From an uncultured Sulfitobacter sp. (GTDB lineage: Bacteria; Pseudomonadota; Alphaproteobacteria; Rhodobacterales; Rhodobacteraceae), in NCBI RefSeq assembly GCF_947497275.1, contig NZ_CANMFS010000012.1, positions 22,368-86,367 of the forward strand: a stretch of 64,000 nucleotides of DNA, given 5' to 3'. Numbering within the stretch: the stretch's first letter is position 1; each line of letters begins with the position of its first letter. The notes under the pieces were generated by a model that was given only the letters and a program-made list of their open reading frames with translations, was not told the origin of the DNA and did not search any database. Shown here in pieces: positions 9,377-17,944 of this stretch. The translations under genes were made by a program, and so were the position numbers.

Positions 9377-10573
9377 TCAAGATCGCGCGCCAGCCCCTGT
9401 GCCAGCCACGCCAGCGTGATGGCCTTCAGCCCGGTGTTCGTTCTCGTCTTCGGAGAATGTGGGTTCTTGGTAAATACCGTGATGTTTGAGGACTTTGACG
9501 TAAGCAGGATCGGGAAGCAGGGGGCGGTGCATCTGGAACAGGCGCACCTGGCTGAAGCTGTTGCCTTCGAGAACGACGACATCGTCGTCCATCAAGATCA
9601 GATCGAACCCGCAGTAGGAAATATAGGGGACCTGCAAAAAGAGGTTTTTCATCCGCGCGACGATGTCCTGCCAGTTCGGGATGACCTGTCCCGCAATCGG
9701 CTCGCCGGTGTTGGGGTGATGGTCCCACAATTTGCCCGTGTAGGGTCCGGCGGCGGCGACGCCGGGGCCGAGCACGCCGGTTTCGATGTCGATCTCCGCC
9801 GACAGCCCGCCCAGCGAGAAGTTGTCGATCGGATAGGACGACGAGGTGCCCATGCGCTGCACCGTGCGCACCACATGCGGCAGCAACGTGTCGGGGTCGC
9901 GCACCACCAGCATCCGCACGGTGTTTACCGTCAGCGGATAGAGCGCCTTGGTGAACGCGCCCTGATAGATGAATTCGGTCAGCATGAACGGCACGCGGGC
10001 CCCGTCGAAAACCTTTATCAGGTCCTGCACCGGCAGGACGAACCGCTCGCGGCCGGGCTCATTGCTTTCCACCACGGCCTTGCGCGCGCCGACCTCGATG
10101 AAATAGACGCCGCCGCCGCCGCCGCCGCCCAGCGGTTTGGCCACGAATTTGCGCGGCTCGGTCAACTGTCCGGTGGTGCATTTTTCCCAGACGTCGTCAT
10201 AGGGGGTGATCCGCCCGTTGCGCCAGATCGCGGTGATCGGCGCCACCTTGCAGAAATTGCGGAAGGTCTGGGTGAACAGGATCTTGTTGTTGAACACGAT
10301 GGAATAGTCGCCGTTCACCTCGCGCGTCATCCAGCGCTGCACATCCGACAAAAACAGGCTGGGATCGTATTTTTCGAAATCGTAGAGTTCGATCTTTTCG
10401 GGCAGGAAGCCCTGCGCGTAGAGCCAGCTTGCGTCCTCGTCGGTGATGTTCGCCGGATCCTTGGCGAAATCGGTCATGAAGCGCGCCAGGTGCTTGAGCG
10501 TGACCGGATCCTGGATCGATTGCATCAGCGCCTCGTGGTGGCCGTCGTGCAGATGGTCATGCCCTGCGGTCAT
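9377..10573 (-). CDS. Sugar-transfer-associated ATP-grasp protein (catalytically intact)
   Basis: The product has 398 residues. The ATG at 10573 overlaps the upstream gene's stop (ATGA), which sets the start. It looks like the sugar-transfer associated ATP-grasp group: a lysine followed by a glycine-rich ATP loop (KPLGGGGGGGVYFIE), NTVRMLVVRDP, and a metal-binding C-terminus DLILMDDDVVVLEGNSFSQV where E and N are the expected magnesium ligands. An N-terminal region of about 110 residues (FLPEKIELYDFEKYDPSLFLSD) is shared with the two upstream genes. It is the only one of those three paralogues that keeps both the glycine-rich loop and the E-x-N ligands, so it is likely the working ligase of the set. 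It probably modifies a capsular or exopolysaccharide sugar; the substrate is unknown. Confidence 0.77.
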   Translation of the reverse strand: MTAGHDHLHDGHHEALMQSIQDPVTLKHLARFMTDFAKDPANITDEDASWLYAQGFLPEKIELYDFEKYDPSLFLSDVQRWMTREVNGDYSIVFNNKILFTQTFRNFCKVAPITAIWRNGRITPYDDVWEKCTTGQLTEPRKFVAKPLGGGGGGGVYFIEVGARKAVVESNEPGRERFVLPVQDLIKVFDGARVPFMLTEFIYQGAFTKALYPLTVNTVRMLVVRDPDTLLPHVVRTVQRMGTSSSYPIDNFSLGGLSAEIDIETGVLGPGVAAAGPYTGKLWDHHPNTGEPIAGQVIPNWQDIVARMKNLFLQVPYISYCGFDLILMDDDVVVLEGNSFSQVRLFQMHRPLLPDPAYVKVLKHHGIYQEPTFSEDENEHRAEGHHAGVAGTGAGARS

Positions 10574-11649
10574 ACGCCGAACTCCTTGATAAAGCGAACC
10601 GCGACCTCGCCGCCCATGACGGGACCGTGAATCTGGTGGCCGGCGGCATCGATCCGGTCGGTGGCGTCGATGATCACGGTGTCGGTTTCCTCGGCGGTGC
10701 GCAGCAGGTCGATCTGCACCACGACCCCCACCGGCAGACGCACCAGACCCGCGGTGACGTTGCGCACCATCAGCCACCAGTTCGACAGCAGCACGGTGTC
10801 GGGGTCCGTCATTTCGGGGGCGACGGGCAGGCCGCGGGTGAACTGCATCGCGGGCCCGGCGATCCCGGTTTCGACATCGATCCGGCGGCTGGTCAGGGTG
10901 GTGCCGGACCGGTCCAGCGTGTCGAGCGCGCCTTCGAGCAGGACCGCGCTTACGATGACGGGATTGCGGGTCTTGGGGTCGTATATCACCAGCATGCGCG
11001 TCACCTGCGATACCGCGCCCTGCGGCGGCAGGTCCAGCAGGATGCGGTCGCCACCGCCGCCCTGGGGCGTGGGCTCCCATTCGGGGGCGTCCTTGTGCGA
11101 CGTGAACATGGGGCGGGCGAGGATGGTGCCCTGCGCGCGCCTGTCGCGGCGGATCAGGTGGCCCTGCTCGACCGAACCCAGCAGCGGCACCAGGGGCAGG
11201 GTGTTGGTGTAGAGCCGCCAGAAGAACAGCCGGTTGGAGAGCGCGGGCGCATAGCGCCCGTTGGCCAGCGGCAGGATCGCCGCTTGAAAATCGCTCAGCC
11301 AGGGATCGAGCGGTTCGGGTTCGGGGGGGGCGGTATCGGTTTTCGAGGGGTCTTCGAGCTCTGCCTCTGGGTCCTGCGGGGCGCGCGGGGCCAGCCCGTA
11401 GAGCGCGCCCTTGTCGGGCAGGAAACCGTGGTTGTGCAGGAAACCCGCCAGGGCGGGGTCGAGCCGGGGCCGGTGCGCGTTGAACGCGTGCGAGAAGTCG
11501 CGGAAGAGGTTCAGCGTCTCGACCGTCTCGATGCGCCCGATGCGCCCCTCGTGCGAGAGGTTCTTGCGCTTGGTCTTGTAGATGACGCGCGGCACGGCGG
11601 GAAAAACCCCCGCAGGCCGCGATCCGTTCGGAACAAAATCAGTGCTCAT
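10570..11649 (-). CDS. Degenerate paralogue of the sugar-transfer ATP-grasp protein
   Basis: The product has 359 residues and follows the same plan as the gene after it: an N-terminal block ending in FLPDKGALYGL and WLSDFQAAILPLANGRY, then an ATP-grasp-like core (RMLVIYDPKTRNPVIVSAVLL, IDVETGIAGPAM). The glycine-rich loop is only weakly kept, and where the active paralogue has LEGNS this one has DATDR, so a magnesium ligand is missing. It is probably a non-catalytic partner subunit or a ligase of altered chemistry. A Pro/Glu-rich insert (PPEPEPLDP) interrupts the N-terminal block. It starts 15 bases after the upstream gene and overlaps the downstream start by four bases, so the three are one transcription unit. 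Confidence 0.66.
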   Translation of the reverse strand: MSTDFVPNGSRPAGVFPAVPRVIYKTKRKNLSHEGRIGRIETVETLNLFRDFSHAFNAHRPRLDPALAGFLHNHGFLPDKGALYGLAPRAPQDPEAELEDPSKTDTAPPEPEPLDPWLSDFQAAILPLANGRYAPALSNRLFFWRLYTNTLPLVPLLGSVEQGHLIRRDRRAQGTILARPMFTSHKDAPEWEPTPQGGGGDRILLDLPPQGAVSQVTRMLVIYDPKTRNPVIVSAVLLEGALDTLDRSGTTLTSRRIDVETGIAGPAMQFTRGLPVAPEMTDPDTVLLSNWWLMVRNVTAGLVRLPVGVVVQIDLLRTAEETDTVIIDATDRIDAAGHQIHGPVMGGEVAVRFIKEFGV

Positions 11650-11664
11650 GGGCCATTTCCCCCT

Positions 11665-12762
11665 TTACAGGGTCAGTTTTCGCATGGTTTCGGCAAACAC
11701 CGGGTCACGCAACAACGGCTGGTGAACCTGTACGGCGCTCAGGTCGAGCTGTGACGGGCCGATAAGCCCCAGCCGCCCGTCCGCCAGCAGCGTGAAGTCC
11801 AGCATCGCGACCCGCATGTAAGAGGATTCGTCCATGATCCGCTGCAGCGCGGCGCGGATCTCCTGCCACTCCGGCACCACCAGATCGCGCAGCGCGGCCC
11901 CGGTTTCGGGGTGGGTGTCGTGGCGCTCCACCGTCTGTTCAGCACCGATGCCCGCCGCCGCGCCGACCGTGCCGGTGACCAGATCGACCGGCGCGCTCAG
12001 CCCGCCCCGGGCCAGCGTGAGCCGCCCGTCCGAGGCGCCGGTGCCGATCATCAGCGTCGCCGCCGAGATCACCGGATCCCAGGTGTCGAGATTGCGGGTC
12101 AGGATGACCGACAGGCGATTCTGGCCCCCTGCGTGCAGCCCCGTCATGAACGGCCCCTGTTGCAGGTTGTCGGCGAACAGATAGGGCAGGCGGGCCGCCT
12201 TGGACCAATCGCGGGTGATGTCGGACAACAGCTTCATATCGCCGGTCTTGCCCAGACCCTCGAACCGGCCGTTCGAGATATTGACCACCTCGACCTTGCC
12301 GCGCGCGCCCGCCAGAAGCGGCTCTATCAGCACTTCGAGATCCGGCCCCGTACCGTCCGTGTGGTGGGCGGCCCATTCGCCGCTCAGCGCGACCTCCTGG
12401 GCATCGAGCCCGCGCAGGGCGTGAATCTTGGGCACGACGCAGTAATCGGCCAGCGTGTGGTTCAGCAGCATCCGGTCCTGAAGGACATTGGCGTAGATGC
12501 CGTTGGCCTGGTTGATCTGGGCCGCCTGGAAATCGCTGAGATACTCTTCGGGGTCGTTGTCGTCGAAGCCGTATAGCACCCATTTGTCGCGCAAAAAACC
12601 GCGCCGGAACAGGAATTCGTTCTTGGCCCCGGCGCGTAATGCGTCGCTGTTCCAGAAGACGTCCGTGAACTGTTTCCAGGCCAGGTTCTTGCCGTCTCCC
12701 TGAAGGGTCTTGATGTAATTCTTGTGATCAATGCCCAACGGTAAGGATGTCTGCTCAGCCAT
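11665..12762 (-). CDS. Degenerate ATP-grasp-like protein, first gene of the operon
   Basis: The product has 365 residues and is the most upstream member of the minus-strand ATP-grasp run. It shares FLRDKWVLYGFDDNDPEEYLSDFQ and IYANVLQDRMLLNHTLADYCVVPKI with its two neighbours. In the core, LSVILTRNLDTWDPVISAATL and LDFTLLADGRLGLIGPSQLDL match the ATP-grasp frame. However, the metal-binding E-G-N is G-P-S, and the glycine-rich ATP loop is absent. It looks like a pseudoenzyme that could form a complex with the active subunit encoded at 9377-10573. The spacing of 15 bases to the next gene supports an operon. A TATAAT box lies about 25 bases upstream of the start. The function of this subfamily is not known to me. 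Confidence 0.65.
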   Translation of the reverse strand: MAEQTSLPLGIDHKNYIKTLQGDGKNLAWKQFTDVFWNSDALRAGAKNEFLFRRGFLRDKWVLYGFDDNDPEEYLSDFQAAQINQANGIYANVLQDRMLLNHTLADYCVVPKIHALRGLDAQEVALSGEWAAHHTDGTGPDLEVLIEPLLAGARGKVEVVNISNGRFEGLGKTGDMKLLSDITRDWSKAARLPYLFADNLQQGPFMTGLHAGGQNRLSVILTRNLDTWDPVISAATLMIGTGASDGRLTLARGGLSAPVDLVTGTVGAAAGIGAEQTVERHDTHPETGAALRDLVVPEWQEIRAALQRIMDESSYMRVAMLDFTLLADGRLGLIGPSQLDLSAVQVHQPLLRDPVFAETMRKLTL

Positions 12763-12786
12763 AAAGTAATACTTTTCTTAGCTTAT

Positions 12787-12792
12787 ATTATA
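12787..12792 (-). promoter_or_regulatory. Putative -10 box of the ATP-grasp operon
   Basis: On the minus strand the perfect hexamer TATAAT lies about 25 bases upstream of the ATG at 12762, within an AT-rich stretch that stands out from the GC-rich surroundings. No good -35 hexamer is seen at the usual distance, which is common in this group of bacteria. The region also separates this operon from the divergent DUF2793 gene at 12947. Confidence 0.4.
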
Positions 12793-12946
12793 GGCGCTAT
12801 CTAGTTGAGGGGTTTTGTCGTGTCTACCGCCTTCCCCCCGAACCTAGGGCCGGGCAGCTTTTTGCGCAACGTCCGCCGAGGTCACCCTTTTTACAGGGGA
12901 CTCGCGGATGCTCTGGCGGATTGCCATTTCAGGGACACCGCGCATC

Positions 12947-13948
12947 ATGACCCAGACATCTCCGATCCTCGCCCTGCCGTATCTGCAACCCAGCCAGGCC
13001 CAGAAGCACGTCACCCACAACGAGGCGCTGCAACTTCTCGATGCGGTGGTGCAGCTGGGTGTCACCAGCCGCACCGCATCCACGCCCCCCGCCGCACCCC
13101 TGCCGGGGGTGCGCCACATCCTGCCGGCAGGGGCACAGGACGACTGGGCCGGTCAGCCCGCTGGCACGCTGGCCGTCTGGCAGGGAACGGGATGGATATT
13201 CCTCGCGCCGCGCGCCGGATGGCTTGCCCATGTGGCGGACGAGGGGCTATTGAGCCTGTTCGACGGGGTTGCCTGGACCAGCCCGCAATTCGATCCGCAG
13301 AACCTGCCCGGTCTGGGGGTCGGCACCACCTCGGATGCGGTCAACCGGCTGTCGGTGGCCTCGGACGCGGCGCTGTTCTCGCATGCGGGCACCGACCACC
13401 GGATGGTGGTCAACAAGGCCGCCCCCGGTGATACCGCGAGCGTGCTGTTCCAAAGCAACTGGGCGGGGCGGGCCGAGATCGGTCTGGCGGGGGACGACGT
13501 GTTCCGGCTCAAGGTCAGCGACGACGCCGCGACCTATCATACCGCGCTCTCGGCGGCACCCGGCACCGGCAAGGTCAGCTTTCCCAACCGCGCGCATCTG
13601 TCCGAGACCGTCACGACGGCACAGGGCGATTATGTGAAATTCGCTTGCGGTACGATGGTCGCGCGGCTGAAGATCGCCATGGGGCGCGGCGACGAGTTTG
13701 GCGACGGCACCCTGAGCAACATGTACCGCAGCAATTTCGTAGACGTCACCTTTGACGTGCCCTTTACCGCGCCGCCGGTTCTGGGGGTAAGCATAGAGTG
13801 TCCCGAAACGTCCGGGATGTACAAATGCATCTCGTCGAGCTACCGCGTCGTGACCTCCACAAAGATTAACGATCTGCAGATCTTTCGCACGTCGACGGGC
13901 AATTACGATGTCATGGCACATGTTTTAGCGCACGGGCGCTGGTACTAG
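12947..13948 (+). CDS. DUF2793 protein with C-terminal H-type lectin-like domain
   Basis: The product has 333 residues. I chose the ATG at 12947 over the in-frame ATG at 12908 because AGGGA lies 12 bases upstream and the family begins at about this point ([22 protein letters not shown], the hallmark of DUF2793, seen in Rhodobacterales proteins related to phage tail or gene transfer agent fibres). Residues 1-120 are DUF2793. The middle (about 125-215) looks like a fibre-type repeat region. The last 85 residues ([33 protein letters not shown]) resemble an H-type lectin fold, which binds sugars in other proteins. It may bind the surface glycan made by the genes around it; that is inference. It is divergent from the ATP-grasp operon and there is no other phage gene nearby. 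Confidence 0.75.
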   Translation: MTQTSPILALPYLQPSQAQKHVTHNEALQLLDAVVQLGVTSRTASTPPAAPLPGVRHILPAGAQDDWAGQPAGTLAVWQGTGWIFLAPRAGWLAHVADEGLLSLFDGVAWTSPQFDPQNLPGLGVGTTSDAVNRLSVASDAALFSHAGTDHRMVVNKAAPGDTASVLFQSNWAGRAEIGLAGDDVFRLKVSDDAATYHTALSAAPGTGKVSFPNRAHLSETVTTAQGDYVKFACGTMVARLKIAMGRGDEFGDGTLSNMYRSNFVDVTFDVPFTAPPVLGVSIECPETSGMYKCISSSYRVVTSTKINDLQIFRTSTGNYDVMAHVLAHGRWY

Positions 13949-13952
13949 ACGC

Positions 13953-13962
13953 GGGGGGGGGG
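13953..13962. repeat. Homopolymeric G10 tract upstream of ugd
   Basis: A run of ten G lies five bases after the DUF2793 stop and about 100 bases before the ugd start. Tracts of this length can slip during replication. I see no promoter elements precise enough to say that its length would change ugd expression. Confidence 0.6.
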
Positions 13963-14061
13963 AGGCGGCAATCGGGCCGGAGACGCTTTTGCGGTTCAGT
14001 CTGCCGCACACCGGGGGTATGGTTGCATTTTGAGCCGCCACTCACCGGAAAGCCCCCCCTT

Positions 14062-15237
14062 ATGCAAAAACTGAAAATCGCTGTTGCCGGGATCGGCTAT
14101 GTCGGCCTGTCCAATGCCGTTCTGCTGGCGCAGAACCACGAGGTCGTGGCGCTGGATGTGGATGCGGGCCGCGTCGATCTGGTCAATGCGGACAAGAGCC
14201 CCATTCAGGATGCGGAGCTGGAGCAGTATCTGGCCAATGTGCGGCTTGATCTGCGCGCGACCACGGATGCGGCCGACGCCTTTACCGGGGCCGATTACGT
14301 CATCGTGGCCACGCCCACGAATTACGACCCCAAGACGAATTTCTTCGACACCTCCTCGGTGGAAACGGTGCTGCGCGCGGTGATCGCACAGAACACGACC
14401 GCCACCATTGTGATCAAATCCACCGTGCCCGTCGGGTACACGGCTCAGATTTCCGCCGAACTGGACACCGATCAGGTGATCTTCTCGCCCGAATTCCTGC
14501 GCGAGGGGCGGGCGCTTTATGACAACCTGCATCCCAGCCGCATCATCGTCGGCGAGCAATCGGAGCGCGCCCGGATCTTTGCCGACCTGCTCAGGCAAGG
14601 CGCAGTGGCGTCGGAGGTGCAGACGCTGTTCACCCATGCCTCGGAGGCCGAGGCGATCAAGCTCTTCGCCAATACCTATCTTGCCATGCGCGTGGCCTAT
14701 TTCAACGAACTCGACAGTTATGCACTGTCGAGCGGGCTCGACAGCAGGCAGATCATCGAAGGCGTCGGCCTCGATCCGCGGATCGGCCTGCATTACAACA
14801 ACCCGTCCTTCGGCTATGGCGGCTATTGCCTGCCCAAGGACACCAAGCAGCTGCTGGCGAATTATTCCGACGTGCCGCAGAACATCATGACCGCGATCGT
14901 CGATGCGAACCGCACGCGCAAGGATTTCATCGCCGAACAGGTGCTGGCGCGCAAACCGGCGCGGGTGGGCATCTACCGGCTGGTGATGAAGGCCGGATCC
15001 GACAATTTCCGGCAAAGTTCGATCCAGGGGATCATGAAGCGCATCAAGGCCAAGGGGATCGAGGTGATCGTGTTTGAGCCCGCCTTCGAGGAAGACGCCT
15101 TTTATGGTTCGCCGGTGGTGCGCGATCTGGATGCGTTCAAGCAGGACGTGGACGTGATCATCGCCAACCGCCACGCGCCCGAGCTGGAAGACGTGCGCGA
15201 CAAGGTCTTCACCCGTGATCTGTTCGGGTCCGATTAG
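14062..15237 (+). CDS. ugd: UDP-glucose 6-dehydrogenase
   Basis: The product has 391 residues, the usual length of the short bacterial enzymes. It oxidises UDP-glucose to UDP-glucuronate with two NAD+ in the cytoplasm, supplying uronic acid for capsule or exopolysaccharide. Visible motifs are the Rossmann [13 protein letters not shown] at the N-terminus, [19 protein letters not shown] with the catalytic Glu, [17 protein letters not shown], and [15 protein letters not shown] with the catalytic Cys. The ATG at 14062 gives the normal N-terminus ([15 protein letters not shown]) with GGAAAG ten bases upstream; the in-frame ATG 39 bases earlier would add an atypical extension. It stands alone between the DUF2793 gene and the lower-G+C region, and fits functionally with the kps and glycosyltransferase genes. 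Confidence 0.95.
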   Translation: MQKLKIAVAGIGYVGLSNAVLLAQNHEVVALDVDAGRVDLVNADKSPIQDAELEQYLANVRLDLRATTDAADAFTGADYVIVATPTNYDPKTNFFDTSSVETVLRAVIAQNTTATIVIKSTVPVGYTAQISAELDTDQVIFSPEFLREGRALYDNLHPSRIIVGEQSERARIFADLLRQGAVASEVQTLFTHASEAEAIKLFANTYLAMRVAYFNELDSYALSSGLDSRQIIEGVGLDPRIGLHYNNPSFGYGGYCLPKDTKQLLANYSDVPQNIMTAIVDANRTRKDFIAEQVLARKPARVGIYRLVMKAGSDNFRQSSIQGIMKRIKAKGIEVIVFEPAFEEDAFYGSPVVRDLDAFKQDVDVIIANRHAPELEDVRDKVFTRDLFGSD

Positions 15238-15521
15238 GCTCTGATACCGGGTTTTTGACCTATTCCATACAAGTCCGGAGCAGATGGTATTCTCCAACAC
15301 CAAACGACCCCGTTCCGCCCTTGATCGGGTGACGCCCGACGCCGTATATTGTGCCGGTCCGGAAAAACGAAACGCAGCACGAAACCTCAGCCCATACACC
15401 TTGAAACCGTTGCAGACCTGTCCGAAAAAATAGGGCCACTTCAAATCATGATTAATGCAACAATCCCTGCAGAGATATAAAGACTGAAATTTGGCGTAAG
15501 TTATTCAAGGAAATAACGGAA
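15238..15521. other. Gene-free spacer marking a shift in base composition
   Basis: The 284 bases hold no gene that I can support. The sequence changes from G/C-rich to clearly more AT-rich at about 15420, just before the RraA-like gene. An AAGGAAATAACGG ribosome-binding region sits at the 3' end. It probably contains the promoter of that gene and one edge of the acquired region. Confidence 0.5.
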
Positions 15522-16037
15522 ATGAAGGAAAGATCTTCTACATCTGATATTTGCGATGCCTTTGGAGGGCAGGTTCGTGTTCCCAAGTCTGAGTTCAGAC
15601 ACTTTGGAAAGCGAACCGTTTTCGAAGGCAATGTCACCACTGTCAGTGTCGAGACTGACAACAAAGAAGTCGTCAGTGTTCTCAAAGAACAAGGCAAGGG
15701 CCGTGTTCTGGTAGTTTCGGCTCGGGATAAATGCTTCTCTGCGATTGTCGGGGATCGTCTTGCAAAAATTGCCGTTGATAATTCTTGGGCGGGCCTGGTT
15801 ATAGACGGGGCAGTTCGAGACATTGATGAACTTGGCTGCTTTGACATAGGTGTAATGGCAAAATCCGTATTTCCGGTGCGGGGAGAGCAAACCGGAGGTG
15901 GCGTCGTTGGCGGAATTTTGGATATTGATGGTGTTGAAGTGTCGTCAGGAGACTACTGCTACGCAGACCGTGACGGTGTGATCTTTTGCGATAGCGAGGT
16001 TGACCTGCCTGCCAATGAGCCCGTGTTTAGAAGTTAA
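15522..16037 (+). CDS. RraA-like protein (HMG/CHA aldolase superfamily)
   Basis: The product has 171 residues, the normal size for RraA-like proteins. The family markers are in order: STSDICDAFGG at the N-terminus, FRHFGKRTVFEGNVTTVSVETDN, GKGRVLVVSA, GDRLAKIAVDNSWAGLVIDG, and AVRDIDEL, whose Arg and Asp are the substrate and metal-binding residues of the aldolase members, then YADRDGVIF. Members are either the RNase E inhibitor RraA or class II pyruvate aldolases acting on 4-hydroxy-4-methyl-2-oxoglutarate or related acids. The kept G-x2-LA and R-D pairs allow aldolase activity, but I cannot tell the two apart with certainty. It lies alone on the plus strand, convergent with the MurF operon, and shares that operon's lower G+C. 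A role in making or degrading a precursor of the peptide is inference. Confidence 0.85.
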   Translation: MKERSSTSDICDAFGGQVRVPKSEFRHFGKRTVFEGNVTTVSVETDNKEVVSVLKEQGKGRVLVVSARDKCFSAIVGDRLAKIAVDNSWAGLVIDGAVRDIDELGCFDIGVMAKSVFPVRGEQTGGGVVGGILDIDGVEVSSGDYCYADRDGVIFCDSEVDLPANEPVFRS

Positions 16038-16202
16038 CCCTGTTCGGATTCTGGCCCTTCCCCGAGCGTTGAATGGTATTGCCACGGGGTGAGCCCGCGC
16101 AGACTGGTGCGGGGGCTGTGGGGGTCGCAAACAGATGTTCGTTCGGGCATTCGCCGCTCGGGCCATTGGCTTCGAGCGTGCCGGGAGGCATGGTATATCG
16201 AA

Positions 16203-16224
16203 AGCCATCTCCGAAGAGATGGCT
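16203..16224 (-). terminator. Hairpin terminator with C(UUCG)G loop after the amide-ligase operon
   Basis: On the minus strand a perfect 9-bp stem (AGCCATCTC pairing with GAGATGGCT) closes a TTCG tetraloop and is followed by TTTCGAT. It begins seven bases after the stop of the MurF-like gene at 16232, the place expected for an intrinsic terminator of the operon running from 25343. Confidence 0.78.
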
Positions 16225-16231
16225 CTGCTCG

Positions 16232-17722
16232 TCAGGTCTTTTTTCGCACCTCTTCCTCGATCTGCCATGCGGACCGGATCAGGTGCTGGCGGTCAGGGAT
16301 GGAAAAGGTTTTGCGCAGGGTATCGATTTTCATATAGCCGGTGCCCTTCAGCAAAACCAGATCGCCGTGTTTCAGCAGGGGGCGCAGCTTTTTCTTGGCG
16401 GTTTCGAGGTCTTCGTAATCGACGACCTTGATCTGTTTGGACAGGACGGATTTGAGCTCTCCTGCCAAGGGTCCGACCGTGACAAGCATGTCGATCCCGG
16501 CCTTTTCGATGTCGGGGGCAAGGTCGAGGTGCTTTGCGATCTCGTCCTCTCCAAGATCGAGCATATCACCCAGAACAAGAACCTTGCGGCGGGGGTGGCG
16601 TCCGGCCACGGAGCCCAGCAGCGCGCGCACCGTGGGCGGTGTGGCGTTCTGCGCATCCTCGATCACCTCGTAAGTGATCTTTTCCCGCGTCGGACTGATC
16701 CGGTATCTGGAACCGCGTTGCACCGCGACCTGACGGTAGCACGACAGGGCGCGGGCGGCATCCGCAAGCGGGAGGCCTTTGATGTGTGCGAGGCCGAGTG
16801 CGAAGGTGGCGCTCATGGCGACCGCGATGCTGTTGACCGGGAGGATCGCCTCGATCGTTTCTTCCAACACGCGCACGGTGATCCGCATCGCGCCGTTGTC
16901 CAGATCGGTCATTTCGAGCAGCTGGATGTCGTCGCGCGCCTCGCGCCCGACCGAAAGGTACCCGCCGGGCAGGGACGAGAATACCGTGCCATCGCCCTCC
17001 TGGTCGAGATCAAGAGCGGCACGCCCGATCAGCGCGGGATGCGCGCCCGAACAGACGTCGAGAAGCGATGCCTTCTCTCTGAGAAGCGCCTGTTGATCTT
17101 CGAAATTTCCAAGATGCGAGTCCGCTACCGTCGTCAGGATACCGATATCGGGCGCGGCGGGTCTTGCACGTTGCAGAACATCTCCCGGATTGAACATGCC
17201 GATTTCCAGAACAAGATCACGCGTATGCGGCGCGACCATCGCCAGTGTCATTGCGACTCCGTGAGTGTGATTGCGATTGTGTGTCGTGGTTGCGGTGGGG
17301 CCGAAAAAGCCCTGCATCTGCGAGGCGAGTTCGCAAGTCGTCGTCTTGCCGTAGCTGCCCGTGATGGCAACGCATTGCCCTTTTAGCCGGGCGCGTCCAA
17401 GTTGGGCCATCCGGCGCAGTATTTCGTTTCTGTCGTCACAGCGAAACACGGGCGCATAGGATGGCAGGTCGGGAATATCCTTGTCGGTGATTGCCGCTGC
17501 CGCGCCTTCGAAGAGTGCGCGCTGTATGAGTTTCTCCTGGTCGATTTTCATTACTTTACGGTTGGTCACACCCGGTATGAACAATAGACCGGGGGTGGTC
17601 GTAATCTGGTTGTTCACTTCTTCGATCGGCTGCATGTGCGCGGGGCCGGAAACCTGTACGAGTTCGGGAAAATCGCGCAGCAATTCTTCCTTCGTCCACA
17701 TGATGCGTCGTTCGGTAGTCAT
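16232..17722 (-). CDS. MurF-like amide ligase, copy 2
   Basis: The product has 496 residues. It has the Mur ligase fold: an N-terminal MurF-like domain (PGLLFIPGV, ALFEGAAAAITDKDIP), the P-loop ITGSYGKTTT at about residue 125, LVLEIGMFNPGD, a histidine and carbamylation-type lysine in DSHLGNFEDQQALLREKASLL, then EDAQNATPPTVRALL and VLVLGDMLDLGEDEIAKHLDL. These catalytic positions look intact. MurF joins a dipeptide to UDP-MurNAc-tripeptide; here no other murein gene is near, so a different acceptor is likely. The start has GAAGGAATTG directly upstream, the same signal as its tandem paralogue at 17945-19435, which has exactly the same length. It is the last gene of the operon, 222 bases after its neighbour, and is followed by a hairpin terminator. 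Confidence 0.87.
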   Translation of the reverse strand: MTTERRIMWTKEELLRDFPELVQVSGPAHMQPIEEVNNQITTTPGLLFIPGVTNRKVMKIDQEKLIQRALFEGAAAAITDKDIPDLPSYAPVFRCDDRNEILRRMAQLGRARLKGQCVAITGSYGKTTTCELASQMQGFFGPTATTTHNRNHTHGVAMTLAMVAPHTRDLVLEIGMFNPGDVLQRARPAAPDIGILTTVADSHLGNFEDQQALLREKASLLDVCSGAHPALIGRAALDLDQEGDGTVFSSLPGGYLSVGREARDDIQLLEMTDLDNGAMRITVRVLEETIEAILPVNSIAVAMSATFALGLAHIKGLPLADAARALSCYRQVAVQRGSRYRISPTREKITYEVIEDAQNATPPTVRALLGSVAGRHPRRKVLVLGDMLDLGEDEIAKHLDLAPDIEKAGIDMLVTVGPLAGELKSVLSKQIKVVDYEDLETAKKKLRPLLKHGDLVLLKGTGYMKIDTLRKTFSIPDRQHLIRSAWQIEEEVRKKT

Positions 17723-17944
17723 CGCAATTCCTTCGGGGCTTACGCGGCCCTGCGCGTAAGGTTTCGATAAATTGCTCGTTTGGTTCGAGGCAAGCCGGTT
17801 CGAGGGATCAAGCCGCCGCCCTGTCCGGAAGAACCGGTCTGACAGCCGCGACCCGAAAAACGGACAGCTGTCAGATCATACCCGCATACGACACCGACAC
17901 ACGGAAATACCCGGGTCCTCTTTCGGGAAATCGGGCTTTGTTCT

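Noticed and set aside
12805..13431. Plus-strand frame ahead of and within the DUF2793 gene
   Set aside because: It overlaps the supported gene in another frame, is rich in Arg and Gly and shows no family motif.
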